This document shows, in pieces, positions 5,953 to 11,266 of a stretch of DNA of 11,266 nt. This DNA is from Kiritimatiellia bacterium (GTDB taxonomy: Bacteria; Verrucomicrobiota; Kiritimatiellia; RFP12; UBA1067). The translations under genes and the position numbers were made by a program. The notes below the pieces were generated by a model that was given only the letters and a program-made list of their open reading frames with translations, did not search any database and was not told the origin of the DNA. How positions within the stretch are numbered: the first letter of the stretch is position 1; every line of letters begins with the position of its first letter. Location: the NCBI GenBank assembly GCA_017405115.1, contig JAFRBA010000169.1:1-11266 (forward strand), in the 5' to 3' direction.

Positions 5953-7308
5953 TCAGTCCTCCTTCTCGGTGTCTTCCGTGTAGTCCAGGACGAGCGTCGT
6001 GCGGCGTCCGTTGCGCAGCACGACGATCGGGATACGCGACTTGTCGGGAAGCCCGGCGAGCGCCTTCTCGTACTCGGCCTTCACTTCGGCGACCGTCTTG
6101 ACGTCCCTGCCGCCGACGGAGGCGATGATGTCCTTCTCGCGGAAGCCGCAGTTCTCCGCGTTCCCGTCCCACGCGAGGCCGGAGACGTAGACGCCTCCCT
6201 CCGGCGCGAAGAAGACCAGGTCGGGGTTGTAGAACCGGTTGATCTCCTTCGCCGTGAGTCCCCAGCGCTCGCACGCGAACTCCTCGCCCTCGACCCTGCC
6301 CTTCTCGGTCGGCGCGACGGAGATCTCGAGCCGCCGGCCCCCGCGCACGACCGCGAAGGCGCACGGCTTGCCGAACGCCTTCCTGCCGAGCCTGCGCTCA
6401 ATGGCGGGGACGTCCTCCCAGAAGCGCGCCGTCACGCTCTCGCCGTCAACGGAGACAAGCAGGTCGTTGGGCTTGAGCCCGGCCTTCTCCGCGGGCGAGC
6501 CCTGCTCGACGTCCGCGACGATCGCGCCTTCCTTGGCGTCGAAGCGTATGTTGCGCTTGAAGTCCTCTATCGGCTGGATCTTGAACCCGAACCACGCCCA
6601 GTGCGCCTCGCCGTACTTCCGGAGGTCGGGCAGGACCTCGAGGATCGTCTCCGAGGGGATCGTGAAGCCCTGCGCGCCCATCATGTTGCCTCTCGCATTG
6701 AGGCCGACCACGAGACCGTCCGTGTCCACGAGGGGCCCGCCGGAGTTGCCTGGCGAGATCGCGGCGTCCGTCTGGTACCAGAGCGTGTAGTCGCCGCAGT
6801 CCTCGAGGAAGCGGTCGTTGCACGACACGATGCCCATCGACACCGACCGCGCGAGCCCCCACGGCGCGCCCATCGCCAGCACGACCTCTCCGACCGCGAG
6901 CCTGCGGGACGAAAGCGTCGCGGCCGGCGGCGGCGCGGCGCCTTCGGGGAGGTCGAGCTTCAGGAGCGCGATGTCCATGTCCTTGTCCATGCCGAGCACC
7001 TTCGCGGGGAAGGACCGCCCGTCGGCGAGCTGGCAGCGTATCTCGCTCGTCTTGTCGACGACGTGGTGGTTGGTGAGGACCTCGCCGTCGGACGATATGA
7101 CGACGCCCGACCCCGAGGCGACTCCCTTGCGGTTTCTACCCGACCCCGTGTCGTTGTAGATGACGCGTATGAACACCACCGACGGCGCGACGGCCGCCTT
7201 GGCCTCCGACACGACCTGACGGAAGTCGGGGACCCGCGTCGCGCATCCAAGCAGGAAAACCGCAATTGCCGCGGCCGCGACGCCATTCGTGAATCTGCAC
7301 AGGCCCAT
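5953..7308 (-). CDS. Lipoprotein HtrA/DegP-like serine protease with two PDZ domains
   Basis: This 451-aa trypsin-like protease carries the complete HtrA triad: His82 in VLTNHHVV, Asp112 in DMDIALLK, and Ser189 in SPGNSGGPLVD. The spacings (30 and 77) are close to those of E. coli DegP. PDZ1 lies at about 239-330 (AEKAGLKPNDLLVSVDG) and PDZ2 at about 345-442 (NCGFREKDIIASVGG). I chose the ATG at 7308 over one 11 codons upstream (7341). Only 7308 has AGGGAG at good spacing, and it yields a clean lipoprotein signal with the lipobox FLLGC (Cys22). The protein should be anchored to a membrane facing the periplasm and handle misfolded envelope proteins. It lies just downstream of gpmI and is followed after 3 bases by a catalytically dead paralogue. 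Confidence 0.92.
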   Translation of the reverse strand: MGLCRFTNGVAAAAIAVFLLGCATRVPDFRQVVSEAKAAVAPSVVFIRVIYNDTGSGRNRKGVASGSGVVISSDGEVLTNHHVVDKTSEIRCQLADGRSFPAKVLGMDKDMDIALLKLDLPEGAAPPPAATLSSRRLAVGEVVLAMGAPWGLARSVSMGIVSCNDRFLEDCGDYTLWYQTDAAISPGNSGGPLVDTDGLVVGLNARGNMMGAQGFTIPSETILEVLPDLRKYGEAHWAWFGFKIQPIEDFKRNIRFDAKEGAIVADVEQGSPAEKAGLKPNDLLVSVDGESVTARFWEDVPAIERRLGRKAFGKPCAFAVVRGGRRLEISVAPTEKGRVEGEEFACERWGLTAKEINRFYNPDLVFFAPEGGVYVSGLAWDGNAENCGFREKDIIASVGGRDVKTVAEVKAEYEKALAGLPDKSRIPIVVLRNGRRTTLVLDYTEDTEKED

Positions 7309-7358
7309 TATTCCGGTCTCCCTGTCCACGTGCATCGTCATACAGACACAAGAACGCC

Positions 7359-7372
7359 CCGCCCGCGGGCGG
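7359..7372 (-). terminator. GC palindrome at the end of gpmI
   Basis: CCGCCCGCGGGCGG is a perfect 14-bp palindrome directly after the gpmI stop codon. On the transcript it is followed by GGCGTTCTTGTGTCTGT, which is only moderately U-rich. It could form a short hairpin acting as a weak terminator or a processing site between gpmI and the protease operon. Confidence 0.4.
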
Positions 7373-8959
7373 CTATATGGCGAGCGAGGTCTTCGACCAC
7401 GGCTCCTTGCCGGCGAGAAGCGACGGCGTCGTCATCTCGGGCGGAACGGGTATGCCAAGCATCTGCAGGGCCGTCGGCGCGACGGCCGAAAGCTTCGCGA
7501 GCGGCGTGAGGCGCACCCCTGCGGCGTCGTTTGCGACATAAAAGCAGTCGACGAGGTTGAGGGTGTGCGAAGTCTTCGTAAGGCCGGACTTGTAGTCGAC
7601 CATCTGCTCGGCGTTTCCGTGATCCGCGAATATGAGCACGTGCGCGTCGAGCTCAAGCAGGCGGGGTAGGACCTTGCCGATGCATTCGTCGGTGACCTCC
7701 ACGGCCTTCGTCGCCGCCGCCTGATCGCCCGTGTGGCCGACCATGTCGCAGTTCGCGTAGTTCACCACGACGAAGCCGTAGGGGTTGTTTTCCAGCCGCT
7801 TCATCAGCTCGTCCGTTACGTTGTAGGCGTCCATCTCGGGATGGGACGCGAAGGTCGCCGGGTCGAAGCGGCTCTTCACCTCCACCTGGTCCTCGCCTTC
7901 GCTCGGGGTCGTGGACTTTCCGTTGAAGAAGCTGGTGACATGGCGGAACTTCTGCGTTTCGGCGATGCGCAGCTGCCTGATGCCGGCCTTCGAGACGACC
8001 TCTCCGAGGAGGTTGTCCATGCCGCCGCCCGCACCCATCGCACCGAGCAGGTAGTCCCCGAACTCGTCCCAATAGCGGGTGAAGCCGAGGAACGCCACCT
8101 TCGGCCGGGCAGAGCGCTCACCGGGATAGTCGTCGCAGACAAACGCCTGCGTAAGCTGGATGGCGCGGTCCTGGCGGTAGTTGGTGTGCATCACGACGTC
8201 GCCGTCCTTCATGCCGGCGTAGTCGCCGATCACGCAGCACGGAATGTACTCGTCCGTCATCGGGGTGCCGTCCGGGGTCTTGCCGGCGTCGTACTCGGAC
8301 TTAACGAACTCCTCGACCGTCGCGGACCTCTTGCCCTTGCAGCTGACGATGCAGTCGTACGCCTCGCTGGTGAGCTTCCAGTTCTTGACGCGGTCCATGC
8401 CGTAGTAGCGCCCCATGGCCGTGCCGATGACGGCGTTGCCGACCGCCGCGAGCTCCTGCCTCAGGCGCGCGACGTACTCCAGGGTCGAGCGCGGCGGGGT
8501 GTCGCGTCCGTCGAGGAACGGATGGACCACGATGCGCCCTTCGGGGAACTCCTTCCGCGCGCGGCGCATCAGCTTGAAGAGGTGCTCCTGGTGGGCATGG
8601 ACGCCCTCGTCCTGAAGGAGCCCGAAGAAGTGGAACTGCGAGTTGTTAGCCTTCCACTGCTCAATGAGGTTCGTCCACTTCGGGCTCTTGAACAGCTCGC
8701 CGGAGGAGAGCCCGTCGTCGATGCGCTTCAGCTCCTGCACGACGATGCGCCCCGCGCCCATGTTGAGGTGGCCGACCTCGGAGGAGCCCTGGTAGCCGTC
8801 GGGCAGGCCGACGGCCTCGCCGCAGCAGTCCAGCAGGCAGTGCGGGAAGCGCGCGCGTATCTGGTCTATGACGGGTGTCTTCGCCCCATAGACGGAATTG
8901 CCGTCCGCGCGCGGGTTCACGCCCCATCCGTCGCGGATGATGAAAACTACTGGTCTCAT
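7373..8959 (-). CDS. gpmI: 2,3-bisphosphoglycerate-independent phosphoglycerate mutase
   Basis: This 528-aa cytosolic enzyme interconverts 3- and 2-phosphoglycerate in glycolysis and gluconeogenesis using two metal ions. Active-site features are all visible: D10 in RDGWG, the phosphorylated serine S60 in SSEVGHLNMGAGR, H121 in GVHAHQEH, DGRDTPP (150-156), YYGMDR (185-190), the D405/H409 pair in CDMVGH, D446/H447 in ADHGN, and H465 in SHT. The positions track those known for the Geobacillus enzyme within a few residues. The start at 8959 has GGAG 9 bases upstream and gives the family's usual N-terminus. An in-frame ATG at 9028 would add 23 atypical residues. Transcription probably starts at the promoter near 9050. 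Confidence 0.97.
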   Translation of the reverse strand: MRPVVFIIRDGWGVNPRADGNSVYGAKTPVIDQIRARFPHCLLDCCGEAVGLPDGYQGSSEVGHLNMGAGRIVVQELKRIDDGLSSGELFKSPKWTNLIEQWKANNSQFHFFGLLQDEGVHAHQEHLFKLMRRARKEFPEGRIVVHPFLDGRDTPPRSTLEYVARLRQELAAVGNAVIGTAMGRYYGMDRVKNWKLTSEAYDCIVSCKGKRSATVEEFVKSEYDAGKTPDGTPMTDEYIPCCVIGDYAGMKDGDVVMHTNYRQDRAIQLTQAFVCDDYPGERSARPKVAFLGFTRYWDEFGDYLLGAMGAGGGMDNLLGEVVSKAGIRQLRIAETQKFRHVTSFFNGKSTTPSEGEDQVEVKSRFDPATFASHPEMDAYNVTDELMKRLENNPYGFVVVNYANCDMVGHTGDQAAATKAVEVTDECIGKVLPRLLELDAHVLIFADHGNAEQMVDYKSGLTKTSHTLNLVDCFYVANDAAGVRLTPLAKLSAVAPTALQMLGIPVPPEMTTPSLLAGKEPWSKTSLAI

Positions 8960-9048
8960 TTTCTGTTGCTCCAATCTTGACTTGCCGTTTTTTGCCATGC
9001 GCCCGCGCCTTGGGCGGCAAGCAACCATGGCGGACGATTTTCCGGCAT

Positions 9049-9077
9049 ATTATACCAAACCATGCATGAGCCAACAA
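9049..9077 (-). promoter_or_regulatory. Probable gpmI promoter (extended -10)
   Basis: On the minus strand TATAAT (9049-9054), preceded by TGG to form an extended -10, is separated by 17 bp from TTGTTG (9072-9077). Transcription from about 9042 would leave a leader of about 80 nt before the gpmI start at 8959. The surrounding TTTGGTATAATAT differs at one base from the -10 region upstream of rplM. Confidence 0.65.
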
Positions 9078-9078
9078 G

Positions 9079-9106
9079 CGGCACTTTCACCCCGGCACTT
9101 TCACCC
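9079..9106. repeat. Perfect tandem 14-bp repeat
   Basis: cggcactttcaccc occurs twice in direct contact (9079-9092 and 9093-9106), followed by a small C/G hairpin sequence around 9110-9121. It lies between the gpmI promoter and a coding remnant. It resembles sequences I associate loosely with the surroundings of REP-type transposase genes, but no transposase is visible. Confidence 0.6.
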
Positions 9107-9131
9107 TGACCCCCGTCGGGGACAGCACGAA

Positions 9132-9278
9132 TCACCGTCGGGCGGAGCTGCTGTAGGCCCGTTTGACGAGGTGCTCGGTCGCGAGGTGGACAAGCATGAC
9201 TTCAAAGTACTTCTTGTCGTAGTTGATCTCGAAGACCATCGTGCCCGTGTCGCTTTCGCGACTGGCAAGGTTCAAGTA
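9132..9278 (-). pseudogene. Short coding remnant, C-terminal end of an unrecognised protein
   Basis: After a TGA at 9279-9281 the frame runs open to a TGA at 9132-9134 and reads NLASRESDTGTMVFEINYD, then KKYFEVMLVHLATEHLVKRA and YSSSARR. The mix of charged and hydrophobic residues looks like real protein, with a plausible amphipathic helix near the end. Only a 35-codon ORF from the ATG at 9239 could be translated, and it has no clear Shine-Dalgarno sequence. I do not recognise the family. The best reading is the tail of a gene whose front was removed; a genuine small protein is possible. Confidence 0.4.
9249..9262 (-). terminator. GNRA-tetraloop hairpin after the 194-aa gene
   Basis: On the minus strand GTCGC-GAAA-GCGAC forms a 5-bp stem capped by a GAAA tetraloop, 20 bases past the stop codon of the upstream gene. 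No U-tract follows, so termination is uncertain; it could stabilise the 3' end of the cassette mRNA. It also lies inside the coding remnant, so it may be incidental. Confidence 0.3.
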
Positions 9279-9282
9279 TCAG

Positions 9283-9867
9283 TTATTGCAGGTGGAACAT
9301 TAAACCGTGGTTGGTGGCCGTGACGTGGAACTGCTCGCCGGATCGGACGTTTTCGCCGCGCCCAACGAGGCGCACCATGTTCCAGTCGACGGGGAACGCC
9401 CACGTCCGCGCCGCACCATGGAGCATCGGGAAGAGAGCCGCCACGCCATCGCGGAATGCGATCTCCCTCACGTGACCCCCCGTGCGGAGGCGAATCGTTC
9501 CAACGAGACAGTGCGCCCCCTCCGCCGCCGAAGCCATTGCACGCTCGCCTGTCGCGGAGTTCATCACGAACCACTCACCGCAGTCCCATCCGGCGGAAAA
9601 TCCGATCTCATCGACCGAAAGAGCGCCATCGCCGTCGGCGTCCGCGCCAAACGCGATTTCAACGTTGTTCGACGCCGTGCCCGAAAACGTCAGCTCGAAG
9701 GCGTATTCTCGCGACCCCTGCGCCGAAACCGCAACGTTCGTCACCACCTCCGTGTCGAGGTGGTGAACAGGCGGAAGAACTGGCCGCATATCTGTCGCGG
9801 TAGCGACGGATGAAAGAATGATTGCAGACAGAAGCACAACCATCATGAATTCTAGATTCTTTATCAT
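9283..9867 (-). CDS. Exported protein of unknown function with EF-hand-like loop
   Basis: This 194-aa protein begins with MIKNLEFMMVVLLSAIILSS, a Sec-type signal peptide with cleavage probably after VATA (residues 21-24). The rest looks like a beta-rich domain. DADGDGALSVDE (76-87) fits a 12-residue calcium-binding EF-hand loop and is followed by an aromatic GWDCGEWFV segment; two Cys residues (96 and 120) could pair. I know this combination only as a recurring theme in secreted proteins of uncultured Kiritimatiellota-like bacteria, so I assign no function. AAGGA lies 9 bases before the ATG. It is the last clear gene of the cassette, 27 bases after the 315-aa gene. Its first 33 nt match that gene's start at 31 positions. 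Confidence 0.82.
   Translation of the reverse strand: MIKNLEFMMVVLLSAIILSSVATATDMRPVLPPVHHLDTEVVTNVAVSAQGSREYAFELTFSGTASNNVEIAFGADADGDGALSVDEIGFSAGWDCGEWFVMNSATGERAMASAAEGAHCLVGTIRLRTGGHVREIAFRDGVAALFPMLHGAARTWAFPVDWNMVRLVGRGENVRSGEQFHVTATNHGLMFHLQ
9835..9867 (-). repeat. Duplicated signal-peptide-coding start, copy 2
   Basis: The first 33 nt of the 194-aa gene match the first 33 nt of the 315-aa gene (10810-10842) at 31 positions, encoding MIKNLEFMMVV versus MIKKLAFMMVV. Downstream the two proteins are unrelated, so a signal-peptide cassette appears to have been copied or recombined in front of different bodies. Confidence 0.7.
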
Positions 9868-9894
9868 CGCATACTTCCTTTGTTGAGGACTTCT

Positions 9895-10842
9895 TCACTT
9901 GCGTTCAAGATTAGTGTCATTTGGCGTCGGGTTGAAAGAATAGGATAACAGCATCTCTCCTTTTCCCTTCCGCGATCCTTCCACGGCAATCCAACTTATC
10001 ACTGAATAATTAGCTTTCTTTAGTATGCCTTCTTGATCACAAACACATCGACTACGAAGTACAAGTAATTTTGAGTGCGGCAAACCTTCCTTTACAATAC
10101 GGCCTTCCTTCTGAGCTGTCTGGCAAGAAAATACTTGTTGAAGAACCTGATTTGTCGATGCCGTATACACGCCACGGAAACGGCTCTCCTTTATCAAGTC
10201 AGCATAGTAGAATCCACCTTTTGGTTCAATTGCTCTGAAATGCAATTTCAGCAACTTTGAATCTTGTGACGGATGGCCATCCCATTCAAGGAATACTTCA
10301 AAATCAGATATGCCCCCCTTGTGCCCCGAGAGCACCCAATCCGCCTGCTTCATATCAAAGCCTATCCATTTGTTTGTCTCTGGAACGTAATAGCCGTTTA
10401 CATCGCCTACAAGTGCAATTGGATTGCGAATTGCACGCAACTTCAATTGAAGTTCCATACCCCATGGTTGCCACCTCCCATTTATAACGTCATGCTCATG
10501 TCCCATCGTTATAAAACACAGTTTATCCGATGTGCGATAGTAACCATCCTTTGTGACATCGATTTCAATCTCATTTCCTGTTGTCTTACCCGCAATGACG
10601 AACTTCCCGTTTACACCTGTTACACCATTGATGAAATATGCCCGCTCTCGGAAATTCATACCCATCAATACGCGCACCATGGCATTCGACACCGGCTGGC
10701 CATCGTCTCCGATTATCGAAAGCACAATACGTGTATCACCTCCGTTCCTTCTAGCCTTGAGATATTCAGGGTCTTTCTTCAGGGCAAAGGCCGGCATGAC
10801 GATAGTCAACACAACCATCATGAATGCTAGCTTCTTTATCAT
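9895..10842 (-). CDS. Exported protein with carboxypeptidase-regulatory-like domain
   Basis: This 315-aa protein has a signal peptide (MIKKLAFMMVVLTIVMPAFA, cleavage after residue 20). Residues 38-102 fit a carboxypeptidase-regulatory-like (Ig-type) beta domain: RIVLSIIGDDGQPVSNAMVR, then TGVNGKFVIAG and a final strand IDVTKDGYY. The remaining ~200 residues I do not recognise. They are rich in aromatic and charged residues and end with FNPTPNDTNLERK. The last ~55 residues are paralogous to those of the partial gene at the right edge. It starts inside a 4-bp ATGA overlap with the 73-aa gene and has AAAGGA 8 bases upstream. Base composition is clearly more AT-rich than gpmI or the proteases. 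Likely periplasmic or surface-located. Confidence 0.8.
   Translation of the reverse strand: MIKKLAFMMVVLTIVMPAFALKKDPEYLKARRNGGDTRIVLSIIGDDGQPVSNAMVRVLMGMNFRERAYFINGVTGVNGKFVIAGKTTGNEIEIDVTKDGYYRTSDKLCFITMGHEHDVINGRWQPWGMELQLKLRAIRNPIALVGDVNGYYVPETNKWIGFDMKQADWVLSGHKGGISDFEVFLEWDGHPSQDSKLLKLHFRAIEPKGGFYYADLIKESRFRGVYTASTNQVLQQVFSCQTAQKEGRIVKEGLPHSKLLVLRSRCVCDQEGILKKANYSVISWIAVEGSRKGKGEMLLSYSFNPTPNDTNLERK
10810..10842 (-). repeat. Duplicated signal-peptide-coding start, copy 1
   Basis: This is the partner of the copy at 9835-9867; 31 of 33 bases are identical. It starts exactly at the ATG of the 315-aa gene. Confidence 0.7.
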
Positions 10843-11060
10843 CGCAGAATTCCTTTCTCTATCACTTTTTCGTAGAACTTGAAATTGTAGAAAAATGACA
10901 CGTCCTTCATGTCAGAATGAAGCCAATGATTCCTCATGTCGTCAAACGATCCGTTTTGACGAACGGTCCAACCATTATGACGCAACACCCAATTTTGTTC
11001 TGTAATGTGTGAATTCAATTTCCACATCCTATCGTTCATATTGAGTGGCCCCCACTTCAT
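10839..11060 (-). CDS. Small 73-aa protein of unknown function, coupled to its neighbours
   Basis: Both ends are ATGA overlaps: its start overlaps the stop of the upstream partial gene (11057-11060), and its stop overlaps the start of the 315-aa gene (10839-10842). The protein has no signal peptide and is rich in Trp, Asn, His and aromatics (KWGPLN, NWVLRHNGW, RNHWLHSDMKD), ending in a basic helix FYEKVIEKGILR. The ribosome-binding site is poor (GGGG only 2 bases before ATG), suggesting dependence on upstream translation. I recognise no family. It could be a genuine small partner protein or a reshaped C-terminal fragment of a larger paralogue. Confidence 0.5.
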   Translation of the reverse strand: MKWGPLNMNDRMWKLNSHITEQNWVLRHNGWTVRQNGSFDDMRNHWLHSDMKDVSFFYNFKFYEKVIEKGILR

Positions 11061-11266
11061 CGCCCCATAAGCTTCACCCGATTTAGAATCTCAGAGTCTT
11101 CAAGGTTTGTGTCGTTGGGCGTAGGATTGAGCAAAAGAAACGGAATGTTCATCCCTCGAGGACCTACAAAGCACCAGGGTCCGTACAACACACCATAATT
11201 GGCTGACACCAGCCGCCCATTTTCATCGACCTTCGTCCGCGTTCTAAACACAAGATACTCATCCTC
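11057..11266 (-). CDS. C-terminal part of a cassette paralogue (partial at window edge)
   Basis: The frame is open from base 11266 to the TGA at 11057-11059 (69 codons), so the start is outside the window; an internal GTG is unlikely to be the real start. The segment EDEYLVFRTRTKVDENG, then ANYGVLYG, and finally LLNPTPNDTNLE aligns with LLVLRSRCVCDQEG, ANYSVISW and FNPTPNDTNLE in the 315-aa protein, so the two are paralogues at least in their C-terminal ~60 residues. Here the motif is followed by 14 further residues ending LMGR. Probably also exported, by analogy. Confidence 0.72.
   Translation of the reverse strand, partial: EDEYLVFRTRTKVDENGRLVSANYGVLYGPWCFVGPRGMNIPFLLLNPTPNDTNLEDSEILNRVKLMGR

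Noticed and set aside
7309..7341. Longer start for the lipoprotein protease at 7341
   Set aside because: No Shine-Dalgarno sequence precedes it, and the extension would spoil the short lipoprotein signal peptide that begins at 7308.
4849..7509. Long plus-strand open frame of 886 codons
   Set aside because: It is antisense to the two HtrA-like genes, very rich in Arg, Asp, Glu, Val and Leu as expected from the complement of GC-biased codons, and has no domain features.
7733..8980. Plus-strand open frame of 415 codons
   Set aside because: It is the antisense shadow of gpmI, whose active-site residues on the minus strand are unmistakable.
8960..9028. Longer gpmI start at 9028
   Set aside because: The extra 23 residues are atypical for the family, and the good Shine-Dalgarno sequence sits before the ATG at 8959.

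Overview
The window looks like a piece of a GC-rich bacterial chromosome. I lean towards the Planctomycetes-Verrucomicrobia-Chlamydiae group, possibly a gut-type Kiritimatiellota, because the secreted proteins on the right resemble ones I associate with that group. The placement is an inference from style of content, not from a marker alignment. Every gene I can support lies on the minus strand, so transcription runs from high to low coordinates.

Layout from right to left. (1) 9283-11266 is an AT-richer cassette of small secreted proteins: the C-terminal end of one gene cut by the window edge, a 73-aa protein, a 315-aa exported protein with a carboxypeptidase-regulatory-like domain, and a 194-aa exported protein with an EF-hand-like loop. 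The first three are chained by two 4-bp ATGA overlaps. Two genes share a nearly identical 33-nt 5' end and two share the C-terminal motif NPTPNDTNLE, so the cassette carries marks of local duplication. (2) 9079-9278 holds a perfect 14-bp tandem repeat and a short coding remnant. (3) 5953-8959 holds gpmI (glycolytic phosphoglycerate mutase) behind a TTGTTG-17-TATAAT promoter, then a lipoprotein HtrA/DegP-like serine protease with an intact catalytic triad. Three bases further on (3919-5949) is a second exported HtrA-like protein whose catalytic residues are gone. (4) 2201-3888 is an accessory island: a wrecked vsr (very-short-patch repair endonuclease) gene followed by a complete three-gene hipB-hipS-hipT toxin-antitoxin module, in which the HipA kinase is split into two proteins. 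Two matching palindromes 62 bp apart, one on the -10 box and one just inside hipB, look like its operators. (5) 1290-2090 has no convincing gene and is a large imperfect inverted repeat. (6) 245-1146 is the rplM-rpsI ribosomal protein operon behind an extended -10 promoter, followed by the start of a Gln/Lys/Arg/Gly-rich protein that leaves the window at base 1.

The conserved housekeeping genes (rplM-rpsI, gpmI) bracket the mobile or fast-changing material. The most interesting parts are the hipBST-like module with its operator pair and its Trp-free HipS, the active/inactive HtrA pair, the vsr fossil, and the inverted-repeat block.
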